DNA of 26,244 bases from an uncultured bacterium (lineage in GTDB: Bacteria; Actinomycetota; Coriobacteriia; Coriobacteriales; Atopobiaceae): the NCBI GenBank assembly GCA_905215465.1, contig CAJMPT010000019.1:1-26244 (forward strand). The letters are read 5' to 3'. Positions within the stretch are counted from its first letter, which is position 1. Every line of letters starts with the position of its first letter. The notes under the pieces are model-generated. The model did not search any database. It saw nothing but the letters and a program-made list of their open reading frames with translations, and was not told where the DNA came from. Shown in pieces: positions 1-8,118 of this stretch. The translations under genes were made by a program, and so were the position numbers.

Positions 1-759
1 GGCACGCAGCCAGTCGCGGACGTACTGCTTGTCGTAGCTCGGCTGGACGAAGCCCTCCTGGTAGCCCTCGGCCGGCCAGAAGCGGCTTGAGTCGGGCGTG
101 AGGCACTCGTCAATGAGCGTGAGCTGGCCGTCGATGAAGCCAAACTCAAACTTGGTGTCGGCAATGATGATGCCACGGGTGGCGGCGTACTCGGCCGCGG
201 CCTTGTAGATGGCCAGGGAGGCGTCGCGCAGCTGGGTGGCCACGTCGGTCCCCACGATCTCGCAGCAGCGCTCGAACGAGATGTTCTCGTCGTGGTCGCC
301 CAGCTCGGCCTTGGTGGAAGGCGTGAAGATGGGCTCGGGCAGCTTGGAGGCCTCGGCCAGGCCCTCGGGCAGCTTGATGCCGCACACGGTGCCGTCCTGG
401 TCGTAGGTCTTCTTGCCGCTGCCGGTGAGGTAGCCGCGCACGATGCACTCGATGGGCACGGTCTGGGCCTTCTTGACCAGCATGGAGCGGCCGGCAAGGT
501 ACTCGGAGTACTGCTGGAACTCCTCGGGCAGGTCGGCCACGTCGCAGGAGATCATGTGGTTGGGCATGAGGTCCTTGAAGCGCTCGAACCAGAAGGCGGA
601 GATGCGGGTCAGGATCTCTCCCTTGTGGGGAATCTCGTCCGGCAGGATGAAGTCAAAGGCGCTGATGCGGTCACTTGCCACCATCAGCAGCTTGTCGCCG
701 CAATCGTAGATGTCACGTACCTTGCCGTGCGAATCCGGACGCATCTCAATCTGTGCCAC
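1..759 (-). CDS. purC: SAICAR synthase PurC (3' end cut by window)
   Basis: This is phosphoribosylaminoimidazole-succinocarboxamide synthase, which joins CAIR and aspartate using ATP in de novo purine synthesis in the cytosol. The reverse strand reads open for 253 codons from a GTG at 759 to the window edge. The N-terminus carries the family pattern HGKVRDIYD followed by VASDRISAFDFILP. Further in are VPIECIVRGYLTGSG, the loop GIKLPEGL, the block FTPSTKAELGDHDENIS, and ADTKFEFGF with LIDECLTPDSSRFWP. The family of this type is about 290-300 residues, so roughly 40-50 C-terminal residues are missing. The GTG start is chosen because GGAAGG lies about 11 bases upstream and the homology begins there; another in-frame GTG at 771 overlaps that site. 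It follows the kinase gene after 132 bases, in which a weak -10-like TAAACT (832-837) is the only promoter hint. Confidence 0.95.
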   Translation of the reverse strand, partial: MAQIEMRPDSHGKVRDIYDCGDKLLMVASDRISAFDFILPDEIPHKGEILTRISAFWFERFKDLMPNHMISCDVADLPEEFQQYSEYLAGRSMLVKKAQTVPIECIVRGYLTGSGKKTYDQDGTVCGIKLPEGLAEASKLPEPIFTPSTKAELGDHDENISFERCCEIVGTDVATQLRDASLAIYKAAAEYAATRGIIIADTKFEFGFIDGQLTLIDECLTPDSSRFWPAEGYQEGFVQPSYDKQYVRDWLRA

Positions 760-891
760 GCTGGAGCCCACCTTCCAAGACGTTGTTATTTGCCTCTCTG
801 ACGCGAGGCCATGCCGAAGCATACGGGTTCTAGTTTACACCGTTGGTTGACTCAGTCCCACGGAAGGAGGGGCTTCTCCGCAGCTTGGGAG

Positions 892-2418
892 CTAGCCCTC
901 CTGGATGGCCTGCGCGAGGTTGCGGCGACCGCGGTTCTGCGGGATGCGCAGCGTGAACGTGGTGCCCTTGCCCAGCTCGGACTCGACGAGGATGGTACCG
1001 TTGTGCTTGTCCACGATCTCCTTGGTGAGCGAAAGGCCCACGCCAAGGCCACCGGAGACGCGCTCGCGGCTGACGTCGGAGCGCCAGAAGCGGCTGAACG
1101 TCTGCGGAATGTCCTCCTTGGCAATGCCGATGCCCGTGTCCTGCACGGCGATAAGCACGTCGGACTTGTCCTGGCGCACGGTGACCGTGACCCAGCCGTC
1201 CTCGTCGGTGTAGCGCATGGCGTTGCTCATGAGGTTGACCGTGGCCTCGCGGATGAGGTCGGGGTCGATGTCCGCGTTGAGCTCGCCGTACTGGGACTCG
1301 TCAACAAAGCGCAGGTGGAGGCCCTTCTCGTGGAAGAGCTGATGCTGAGAGGTAACCAGGGTGCGGATGAGGTAGACCACGTCCGTGCGCTCGGTCTTGA
1401 GCTCGGTGGAGCCGTTCTCCAGGCGGGACAGCTTGAGCATGGCGTCCACCAGGCGAGAAAGGCGCCTCACCTCGGCGGCAACGGTCTCAAAGTGCTCGTC
1501 GTCTGCGGGGAGAACACCGTCCTGCATGGCCTCCACGGTGGCCTGCATGGCCATAAGGGGCGTGCGCAGCTCGTGCGCCACGTCTCCGGTCAGGCGGTGC
1601 TCGAGCTTGAGGTCGCGCTCAAGCGAAGTGGCCATGTCGTCGAAGGTCTCTCCGAGCTGGCCGATCTCATCGGAGCCGCGGACGCCGGAGCGGGCCGTGA
1701 GGTCACCGTTCCTGAGCTGGCGGGCGGTGTCGGTGATGCGCTGGATGGGCATGGAAAGGCGCTTGGACGTGAAGTAGCCAATCACGCAGGCAAGAACCAC
1801 GGCGATGGCCGCGGCCACGGCGATGGCGGCATAGGAGTTGCTGCGGAAGAGGGCATCGGCGCGGGTGAGCAGCGTCTCGGAGCCAAAGGCCCACAGGCGC
1901 AGGGTTCCCACCTGACTGTCATGGGCGTCAAGGATGGGGGCCGTCACCGCGGAGTCAGCCCCGGTGGGGGCGGTGGAGACCGCCTCGGCACGGCCGGAGA
2001 CGTCGCGCGCGTGCTCCCAGGTGTCGTCATAGAGCACCTGGCCATCGGGCCCAATGACCTGGATGCCCACGTCGGAAGACATGGCGCTGGCGTTTCTGGC
2101 CTCGGTCAGCACCACATCGTCCCAGGAGCCCTCGCGCTGGTAGACGGTGGAGATGCTCTCGGCCGAGGAATTGGCCAGCGCCTGCATGTTCTGGCGCGTG
2201 TAGGCCTTGAACTGCCCCTCCCAGACAATGCCCAGAACCACCACGAGCACGGCCGCGGTCATGATTGCCGTCAGGGCAAAGGCCATGGTCATGCTCGTGG
2301 AGTAGGGCTGGGACCTCTTGGGGTCCGGCTGGATGGTGTTCCATGAATTGCGAGACGAGGGCTGCTGGGAGCCCTCGTCTGTGCGCGCGTTCTTTCCTGT
2401 TACGAACTTGGCCGCCAA
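892..2418 (-). CDS. Sensor histidine kinase with HAMP domain
   Basis: This is a membrane sensor kinase of 508 residues that would phosphorylate the regulator encoded just upstream. A transmembrane helix at about 43-66 is followed by an extracytoplasmic sensor loop to about 194. A second helix spans 195-216 and a HAMP linker 217-270. The dimerisation/phospho-acceptor domain has the H-box DVAHELRTPL, with His282. The ATPase domain shows the N-box NLMSNAMRYTD, the G1 box DTGIGIAKED, the F-box FSRFWRSD and the G2 box GGLGVGLSL. The start is a TTG: a textbook AAGGAGG sits six bases before it and no ATG is as well placed. The gap to the regulator is 22 bases, so the two are co-transcribed. The signal sensed cannot be told from sequence; the loop has no recognised ligand domain. 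Confidence 0.93.
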   Translation of the reverse strand: MAAKFVTGKNARTDEGSQQPSSRNSWNTIQPDPKRSQPYSTSMTMAFALTAIMTAAVLVVVLGIVWEGQFKAYTRQNMQALANSSAESISTVYQREGSWDDVVLTEARNASAMSSDVGIQVIGPDGQVLYDDTWEHARDVSGRAEAVSTAPTGADSAVTAPILDAHDSQVGTLRLWAFGSETLLTRADALFRSNSYAAIAVAAAIAVVLACVIGYFTSKRLSMPIQRITDTARQLRNGDLTARSGVRGSDEIGQLGETFDDMATSLERDLKLEHRLTGDVAHELRTPLMAMQATVEAMQDGVLPADDEHFETVAAEVRRLSRLVDAMLKLSRLENGSTELKTERTDVVYLIRTLVTSQHQLFHEKGLHLRFVDESQYGELNADIDPDLIREATVNLMSNAMRYTDEDGWVTVTVRQDKSDVLIAVQDTGIGIAKEDIPQTFSRFWRSDVSRERVSGGLGVGLSLTKEIVDKHNGTILVESELGKGTTFTLRIPQNRGRRNLAQAIQEG

Positions 2419-2440
2419 GGCGGACCTCCTTGGCTACGTT

Positions 2441-3157
2441 CTACTTGGCGTCTGCCGGCTTCTCGGGAGCCTCAAAGCGGTAGCCAACGCCGTGGACGGT
2501 GTAGAGCCAGCGCGGGTTGCGCGGGTCGTCGCCGAGCTTGGCGCGCAGGTTCTTGACGTGGGAGTCAATGGTGCGCTCGTAGCCCTCAAAGTCATAGCCC
2601 AGGACCTTCTCCACCAGCTCCATGCGGGTGTAGACACGGCCCGGGTAGCGGGCGAGCGTGGTCAGGAGCTTGAACTCGGAGGCGGTGAGGTCGACCTCGG
2701 TGCCCTCGACGATGACCTTGTGGCCGGAGATGTCAATCACCAGGTCGCCAAAGTCCAGCACCTCGAGGGCGGGCTCGGCCTCGGTGTGGGCGCGGCGCAG
2801 CAGGGCGCGCACGCGGGCCACGAGCTCACGCGGCGAGAAGGGCTTGATGAGGTAGTCATCGGCGCCGAGCTCAAGGCCGATGATGCGGTCCTCGACCTCG
2901 CCCTTGGCGGTCAGCATGATGATGGGCACGTTGGAGGTCTCACGGATGGCGCGGCAGACGCGCTCGCCGGAGAGCTTGGGCAGCATAAGGTCAAGGATCA
3001 CAAGGTCAAAGGAGTGCTTCTCGAACTCCTCGACGGCGCTCTGGCCGTCGCCGACGCCGCGCACGATGTAGCTCTCGCGCTCGAGGTAGGCCGCGACGGC
3101 GTCGCGGATTGCCTTCTCGTCCTCAACAAGCAGAATCTTCTTCTCATCCGAAGCCAT
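2441..3157 (-). CDS. OmpR/PhoB-family response regulator
   Basis: This is a DNA-binding response regulator of 238 residues. The receiver domain (about 6-120) has the acidic pair Glu12-Asp13, the phospho-acceptor Asp56 in VILDLMLP, the switch Thr83 and the conserved Lys105 in the KPF motif. The C-terminal winged-helix output domain (about 135-232) has the typical LTASEFKLLTTLARYPGRVYTR block and the DSHVKNLRAKLGDDPRNP recognition helix region. The ATG at 3157 is chosen over an upstream extension because GGGAGG lies six bases before it and the receiver fold starts there. It is the first gene of a regulator-kinase pair. A -10-like TAAACT at 3219-3224 lies in the 96-base leader, without a matching -35. 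Target genes are unknown; the lipoprotein immediately upstream is the obvious candidate. Confidence 0.95.
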   Translation of the reverse strand: MASDEKKILLVEDEKAIRDAVAAYLERESYIVRGVGDGQSAVEEFEKHSFDLVILDLMLPKLSGERVCRAIRETSNVPIIMLTAKGEVEDRIIGLELGADDYLIKPFSPRELVARVRALLRRAHTEAEPALEVLDFGDLVIDISGHKVIVEGTEVDLTASEFKLLTTLARYPGRVYTRMELVEKVLGYDFEGYERTIDSHVKNLRAKLGDDPRNPRWLYTVHGVGYRFEAPEKPADAK

Positions 3158-3253
3158 GTTGGCCTCCCTGTGTGATATCGACTGCATGACCTGGCGGGCC
3201 AGGACCGTAGATGTCCTTAGTTTACCCCACAACCCACGGGGTGTAGTCCGCCC

Positions 3254-4462
3254 TTACAGCTGGAAGGTGCGAACCGTTACGGAATCGGGGTAGCCGGTGT
3301 CGGCGTTCTTGACCGTCGAGAAGGTCACGAAGGTCGAGCAATCCCCCGCGCGAGCCGGGAACTCTCCGTAGTCGACGCAGCGGTCGGCCGAGTCCAGGCT
3401 GCCGTAGGTCTTGTTGGCGAGGTCCACCACGAAGTACGACGAGCGGCTCTTAATGACAAGGCGGTCTCCCTTGCCGCAGCCGACCTCGGACGGCTCGCGG
3501 TTGAGCTTCACGAAGCCGGCCGACTCCGTACCCATGTAGGTGCCCATCTGGCCCAAGAGACCACCCGTGCTGTAGCTGGCCTCAACCGAGACCAGGAAGC
3601 GCTCCCCCACTCGCGTGGCGCGGAAGGGCTTGACGCTGGCGGGCATCACGAGCTGGTCGATCTTGGTGGCAAGGTCATCGGAGAGCGAGTAGGCGGTGAC
3701 GCCGTAGTAGGTGCCCTCGCTCGCACGGACACGCGGCGTGAGGATGGCGCAGTCGCCGGAGACGCTGGGCTTGGTGGCAAAGCGGCCGGGAGACTCCACC
3801 ACGGCTGTGGCGTCGTCGCTGCCGGCATGCCACAGGTAGCAGTAGCTGGACTCCGAGGTCTTTGATCCCGAGAGCGAGGGCTGGACCTGCCAAATCACGC
3901 GCTCTCCGGAGCAGGCGATGGGCGCCGGGTCGTAGTCGGGCGAGGCCTGCCACAGCGTCTTGGTGTCACCCGTGAGCGCACCACCCGAGAAGCGCGAGCC
4001 GTAGAGCGTCCACGAGCGCGTGGCGGTGTCCAGCTCCACCCAGGCGTAGACGGAGTCCGAGCAGGCCACGTCGTAGATGACCGTGGTCGTGGCCTGGCCC
4101 TTGGGGGCCGAGACCACCTCAAAGAGCTTGCCGGACTCCAGCGAGAGCGCCGAGGCCACCACCATGGGCGTGGCCGAGGAGCCGGCGGTGCTCACCGGAA
4201 TCCAGGTGCCCTCGGCCGGGTGAAGCACGTTGCCCAGAGGCAGCGACCACTCGTGGGCGGGCGCCATGGCCGTGTCGTCGTACTGGTAGTCATCCGTGAC
4301 GCTGGGAGCCGAGCCCTCGTCGACCACGACGGGGGCCGAGGCCTCCGTGCCCTTCTCCGCGCCATGGGTGCAGCCGGAGAGGATGGTCACGACGGCGCCG
4401 GCCGCAGCCGTGGTGGCCGCAGCCTTGAAGAAGCCGCGTCTTGAGAGCTTGGGACCCCTCAT
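3254..4462 (-). CDS. Tat-exported lipoprotein of unknown function
   Basis: This 402-residue exported protein is not recognised beyond its signal. The N-terminus carries a twin-arginine motif SRRGFFK (7-13), an alanine-rich hydrophobic stretch and a lipobox LSGC with Cys31. It should therefore be exported folded by the Tat system and lipid-anchored outside the membrane. The mature part starts with a flexible Ser/Glu-rich linker. It continues as alternating beta-like segments with repeated Trp/Tyr-containing strands (for example VYAWVELDT, VIWQVQPS, YYGVTAYSL), which suggests a beta-propeller-like fold. That fold is inference; no catalytic motif is visible. It begins 15 bases after the TSCPD gene on the same strand, and the regulator/kinase pair follows, so a link to envelope signalling is plausible. 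No strong ribosome binding site is visible, so translational coupling is possible. Confidence 0.8.
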   Translation of the reverse strand: MRGPKLSRRGFFKAAATTAAAGAVVTILSGCTHGAEKGTEASAPVVVDEGSAPSVTDDYQYDDTAMAPAHEWSLPLGNVLHPAEGTWIPVSTAGSSATPMVVASALSLESGKLFEVVSAPKGQATTTVIYDVACSDSVYAWVELDTATRSWTLYGSRFSGGALTGDTKTLWQASPDYDPAPIACSGERVIWQVQPSLSGSKTSESSYCYLWHAGSDDATAVVESPGRFATKPSVSGDCAILTPRVRASEGTYYGVTAYSLSDDLATKIDQLVMPASVKPFRATRVGERFLVSVEASYSTGGLLGQMGTYMGTESAGFVKLNREPSEVGCGKGDRLVIKSRSSYFVVDLANKTYGSLDSADRCVDYGEFPARAGDCSTFVTFSTVKNADTGYPDSVTVRTFQL

Positions 4463-4477
4463 CGCCTGTGGCCGGCC

Positions 4478-4765
4478 CTACTCGGCCTGGATGGCGCCGG
4501 TGGCCTGGATCTGCTCCATGGCCTGCAGGAGCGCCTGCGAGAACTGGTCGGCGCAGGAGGTCTTGCGGGGGCCGCAGGTGTTGCCCCGCAAGATCTGGGC
4601 CACCTCCTCGGTCGGACGGCCGGCGACGAGCTTACTGATGGCAGCCAGGTTGCCGGAGCAGCCGCCGTCAAAGCTGACGTCCTCGATGACCTTGCCGTCG
4701 TCGGAAAGATCGATGTGGATCATGCGCGAGCAGACGCCGCGCGGCTTGAAGTCAACGTGCTGCAT
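4478..4765 (-). CDS. TSCPD domain-containing protein
   Basis: This small protein of 95 residues matches the stand-alone TSCPD family, a domain also found at the C-terminus of vitamin B12-dependent ribonucleotide reductases. Four cysteines (12, 36, 64 and 71) are placed as in the family: GVCSR, GGCSGN, NTCGPRKTSCADQ. The namesake motif reads TSCAD here instead of TSCPD. The cysteines suggest metal binding or redox chemistry, but the molecular role of the stand-alone form is not established. The ATG at 4765 is the natural family start; a purine-rich GAGAGGGG precedes it at longer than usual spacing. It lies 132 bases after purB, behind a hairpin, and 15 bases before the Tat lipoprotein gene. 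Confidence 0.85.
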   Translation of the reverse strand: MQHVDFKPRGVCSRMIHIDLSDDGKVIEDVSFDGGCSGNLAAISKLVAGRPTEEVAQILRGNTCGPRKTSCADQFSQALLQAMEQIQATGAIQAE

Positions 4766-4860
4766 GGTGGGGCTTCCCCTCTCTTTGGTGTCGTCACAGT
4801 ATACCCAGCGCCCGCCGCCGGAATCTCCCGCGACGGGCGCCGTACGCTCTGGGGTTGGGT

Positions 4861-4884
4861 GGCAAGAAGCGTGCGCTTCTCGCC
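4861..4884 (-). terminator. Hairpin after purB, built from the GGCGAGAAG motif
   Basis: On the minus strand the sequence GGCGAGAAGCG-CA-CGCTTCTTGCC forms an 11-bp stem with one G-U pair, 13 bases behind the purB stop codon. No T-run follows, so it may be a weak terminator or an mRNA-stabilising hairpin. One arm is an exact copy of the dispersed nonamer and the other differs by one base. Confidence 0.5.
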
Positions 4885-4897
4885 TGGTGTGCGATTG

Positions 4898-6244
4898 CTA
4901 GAACTCCAGCTGCTCCAGACGGTCGAAGACCACGCCGGTGCGGGTGAGGAAGCTGCGCGGGTCGAAGATGGCGTCCAGCTCGGCGGGCTTGAGCTTGCCG
5001 CAGCGCGGGTCGGCCTCGATCTTCTCGCGGAAGGTGGTGCCGGGCTCGCATTGCTGCACCTCTCGCCACGTGGCCATGGCGTTCTCCTGGACGATCTTGT
5101 ATGCGTCCTCGCGGGTGATGCCGGTGTCCACCAGGTGCAGCAGCACCTTGGAGGAGTAGATCAGACCGCGGGTCTTGTTGAGGTTGGCCAGCATCTGGGC
5201 CGGGTAGAGCACCAGGCCGTCGACGATGCGGATGAGGCACTGGAACATGTGGTCGAGGGCAATGAAGCTGTCGGCCTGGGCCACGCGTTCGGCAGAGGAA
5301 TGGGAGATGTCGCGCTCGTGCCAGAGGGCCACGTTGTCAAAGGCAACCTGGGCGTTGGCCTTCACCACGCGAGAGAGGCCGCAGACCTTCTCGACGGTGA
5401 TGGGGTTGCGCTTGTGCGGCATAGCGGAGCTGCCCTTCTGGCCCTTGCGGAACGGCTCCTCGGCCTCGAGGGTGTCGGTCTTCTGCAGGTTGCGGATCTC
5501 AGTGGCAATGCGCTCGCACGTGGCGGCCGTGGTGGCCAGGACACCGGCCAGGTAGGCGTGGTGGTCGCGGGAGATGACCTGCGTGGAGAGCGGGTCGTGC
5601 GTGAGACCAAGGTGCTCGCAGACGTACTCCTCGACGCGCGGGTCAATGCTGGAGTAGGTGCCCACCGCGCCGGAGATGGCGCCAAAGGCCACGTTGTTGC
5701 GGGCGTCGCGCAGGCGGTCGAGGTCGCGCTTGAGCTCCCAGGCCCAGCTGCCGAACTTCATGCCAAAGGTCATGGGCTCGGCGTGGATACCGTGGGTGCG
5801 GCCGACGCAGAGCGTGTCCTTCTCCTCAAAGGCGCGGCGCTTGCAGATCTCGCCGAGCTTCTTGCAGTCCTCGATGAGGATGTCGGTGGCCTGGACGAGC
5901 TGGTAGCATAGAGCGGTGTCGCCCAGGTCGGAGCTGGTCATGCCGTAGTGGACCCAGCGGCTGGGCTTGGGGTCCCCCTCGGGCACGTCCTTGTCGATGT
6001 AGGAGCCCATGTTGGTGAGAAAAGCGATGACGTCGTGGTTGGTCACGGCCTCGATGGCGTCCACCTCGTCCTTGTTGAAGGCCGCATGCTCGCGGATCCA
6101 GGCGGCCTCCTCGCGGGTGATGCCGCTCTCGCCGATCTGCGCGTGAGCCTCGCAGGCCAGCACCTCGATCTCCTGCCAGACGGCGTACTTGTTCTCAAGC
6201 GAGAAGATGTGGCCCATCTCCGGACGGGTGTAGCGATCGATCAT
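4898..6244 (-). CDS. purB: Adenylosuccinate lyase
   Basis: This fumarase/aspartase-superfamily lyase of 448 residues acts twice in purine synthesis. It splits SAICAR to AICAR and adenylosuccinate to AMP, releasing fumarate. The family blocks are clear: RYTRPEMG at the start, TSSDLGDTA (103-111), the catalytic-histidine region VGRTHGIHAEP (148-158), and the signature loop GSSAMPHKRNP (271-281). RDISHSSAERV occurs further on. The ATG at 6244 is chosen because AGGAGG lies five bases before it and the family N-terminus MIDRYTRPEM begins there; reading further upstream adds 29 residues without similarity. The leader holds a -10-like TAAAAT (6298-6303). It is separated from purC, and from purA/purD, by other genes, so purine synthesis here is not one operon. 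Confidence 0.96.
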   Translation of the reverse strand: MIDRYTRPEMGHIFSLENKYAVWQEIEVLACEAHAQIGESGITREEAAWIREHAAFNKDEVDAIEAVTNHDVIAFLTNMGSYIDKDVPEGDPKPSRWVHYGMTSSDLGDTALCYQLVQATDILIEDCKKLGEICKRRAFEEKDTLCVGRTHGIHAEPMTFGMKFGSWAWELKRDLDRLRDARNNVAFGAISGAVGTYSSIDPRVEEYVCEHLGLTHDPLSTQVISRDHHAYLAGVLATTAATCERIATEIRNLQKTDTLEAEEPFRKGQKGSSAMPHKRNPITVEKVCGLSRVVKANAQVAFDNVALWHERDISHSSAERVAQADSFIALDHMFQCLIRIVDGLVLYPAQMLANLNKTRGLIYSSKVLLHLVDTGITREDAYKIVQENAMATWREVQQCEPGTTFREKIEADPRCGKLKPAELDAIFDPRSFLTRTGVVFDRLEQLEF

Positions 6245-6344
6245 GTGGTCCTCCTGTGAGGTCGCGGCTGCCAACATGCCCTTGCACAACGTTTTCGATT
6301 TTAGCGCGGCGAGCTGGGGTGCCGCTCGCATGCGTCACCGGCTT

Positions 6345-6410
6345 CTTAACACTTACCTTAACAGCAACTTCGCAGCTGCGATTTTAAGTGCGAAGTTACG
6401 TGTTAAGTTG
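6345..6410. repeat. Left 66-bp direct repeat flanking the AlbA_2 gene
   Basis: This 66-bp copy matches 7925-7990 at 61 of 66 positions in the same orientation. It lies 10 bases behind the stop codon of the AlbA_2 gene. It contains the palindrome CGCAGCTGCG in the centre and TTAAC/GTTAA-rich arms on both sides. Compared with the right copy, the right arm has decayed (CGAAGTTACG instead of TTAAGTTAAG). Confidence 0.85.
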
Positions 6411-6420
6411 TCATCCGTTT

Positions 6421-7893
6421 CTATCTGACGAGCCTGTATCGCTGCTTGGGGCTCCTTGGTGGTTCCATGGGCTCGACCGAGCCCGACTCTATCAGAGACC
6501 TCACATGGCTCGTGATGCTCGACCTCGACAGGCCGGACTCCGAAACCAGCTCGGCCATGGATGCAGAGGAGTGCTTCGCAAGGTAGTCAAGTATCGCATC
6601 GTCCACTCCCCCGGCAGCGCCGTTCTTTCTTTCGCTCGGGGCAACTCGACGCCGGTCGAGCGTCAGAGAGAACGCAACCGTTGAGTTGTGAGGTCGGGCG
6701 GGAGGCATCAAAGCGCGCTTGAGCTGCTCACCAATCTCCTGATATCCGGTGCCCCTGTTCTCGACCACGTAGCCGCCGGCCGGATAGGGAGTCGTCTCCA
6801 GAATGTTGGAGAGGAACTGGTTTCGCGCAGACGAGACGTCACTGGTGCCGAGCGACTCTATGGTCACGTCTCCATACAGCCCACCCGGGTTGATAATCTC
6901 CAGACGGTCAACGTAGAGGTTCACCTGCACCTGTGACCCTCGCGATTCCGGAGAGTAGTCTCGGTGCATGAGGGCGTTTGCAATCGCCTCGCGCACCGCC
7001 GTGGCCGGATAGTCAGGCACGTCCCTTCGAAACGCCCCCTCAATCACCGCGCCGGTCCTAGTGTTCCTCACCACAGCGGCAATTGCGTCCTCGATCATCA
7101 CGGGGATGGAGCCAACTATCGACTGGTTGTCGAGAAACCTCCGGCTATCGTTCACCCGCTCGGTCCTTGACGTTCCAGGGTATGCGGTGAACGTCACGTT
7201 GAGCCTCGGGAAGAACTTCTGCGGAAAAGAGCCCATCGCCATCAAACCGGCAAGCGTCGGCACAAGGGCATCTCCCTGCCGCTTTACAACGTGCAGGTCG
7301 AGAAGGACCTCCTCGTCGCTGCGAGAACCCAGGATGCGAGGATGGAGTTCCTTCTGCCGCCTGACGAAGCCGGCGAGCAGCTCCGCATCCAGGTCGGCGA
7401 GCTCGGCGCCCTCGACCGCGTCGTCATCGTAGGTGGGCTGGAGGTGCTCCTCCATATAGCGGTCGACCTCATAGGAGGTCATTCGCCTGTCGCCGTCGCC
7501 CGTCCTCACGTAGGAGGAGTCGTACATCCCACGCGCGGTGATGTAGCACGGCTTGTCCCTCGGATGCATCTCCTTGACCCGGGCGCATACAACAAGAGAC
7601 TCCTCGAAGGGAATCACCTCGATCTGTGGCCGCACGGGCGGAGTGAGCTTGTCGCACTCGTTCGCAAGGGCGTCCTGGATTCGCCGGGCTTCAAAGCCCT
7701 CCACCGGTGCAAATCCGTTCTTTTCGGAAATTCCCAGAATGATGAAGCCGCCGGATGAGTTGGAAAAGGCCGACATGGTCTCAACAAGGCTCTTGGGCAA
7801 GGACTGCTTTGCTTCCTTTACCTCAAAGCGCTGAGAGTCATTTCCGATTCTTCGCAGTTCATTGATGGTGTTCGCAAGCCACTGCTCGTTCAT
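6421..7893 (-). CDS. AlbA_2/Schlafen-type ATP-binding transcriptional regulator
   Basis: This 490-residue protein belongs to the COG2865-like group of putative ATP-dependent regulators. The N-terminal AlbA_2 (Schlafen-like) domain spans about 20-140, with FEVKEAKQSLPKSLVETMSA and the conserved FSNSSGGFIILGI (43-55). A GHKL-type ATPase domain (HATPase_c_4) spans about 300-395, with REAIANALMHRDYS (301-314), EIINPGGLYG and the glycine motif GTGYQEI (381-387). A C-terminal winged helix (about 428-485) reads SSASMAELVSESGLSRSSI. The ATG at 7893 has GGAGGGG just upstream. Matching 66-bp repeats sit just before the gene and just after it, so it looks like a self-contained unit that may bind its own repeats. 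Less extreme codon bias than its neighbours suggests acquisition. Members are often found in defence or mobile regions, but a specific role is not shown here. Confidence 0.9.
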   Translation of the reverse strand: MNEQWLANTINELRRIGNDSQRFEVKEAKQSLPKSLVETMSAFSNSSGGFIILGISEKNGFAPVEGFEARRIQDALANECDKLTPPVRPQIEVIPFEESLVVCARVKEMHPRDKPCYITARGMYDSSYVRTGDGDRRMTSYEVDRYMEEHLQPTYDDDAVEGAELADLDAELLAGFVRRQKELHPRILGSRSDEEVLLDLHVVKRQGDALVPTLAGLMAMGSFPQKFFPRLNVTFTAYPGTSRTERVNDSRRFLDNQSIVGSIPVMIEDAIAAVVRNTRTGAVIEGAFRRDVPDYPATAVREAIANALMHRDYSPESRGSQVQVNLYVDRLEIINPGGLYGDVTIESLGTSDVSSARNQFLSNILETTPYPAGGYVVENRGTGYQEIGEQLKRALMPPARPHNSTVAFSLTLDRRRVAPSERKNGAAGGVDDAILDYLAKHSSASMAELVSESGLSRSSITSHVRSLIESGSVEPMEPPRSPKQRYRLVR

Positions 7894-7924
7894 TGCCCCT
7901 CCGTTCGGCTCAACTTCGCATCAG

Positions 7925-7990
7925 CTTAACACTTAACTTAACAGCAACTTCGCAGCTGCGATGTTAAGTGTTAAGTTAAGTGTTAAGTTG
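7925..7990. repeat. Right 66-bp repeat/operator-like palindrome upstream of the AlbA_2 gene
   Basis: This copy lies 32 bases before the ATG at 7893. Its arms CTTAACACTTAACTTAACA (7925-7943) and the exact complement at 7969-7987 form a 19-bp perfect inverted repeat around CGCAGCTGCG (7951-7960). Tandem TTAAG units run through the right arm. The position suits an operator for the winged-helix protein encoded downstream. A recombination or mobility role is the alternative, because a second copy follows the gene. Confidence 0.85.
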
Positions 7991-8118
7991 CTGCGAAGCT
8001 GCACCATGACGGGCGGGCGCGTCATCTGCGGTAGACCAGCCGTCGTGGCCGGCGGCCGTGGCGGACTCCACCAAGAGCGAAGGGCGCTTTGAGGCCACCG
8101 CCGACTACGCGAGCATCG

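Noticed and set aside
811..2346. 511-codon open frame on the plus strand
   Set aside because: It is antisense to the histidine kinase, which has full domain evidence; the same applies to the long plus-strand frames over purB, purD and purA.
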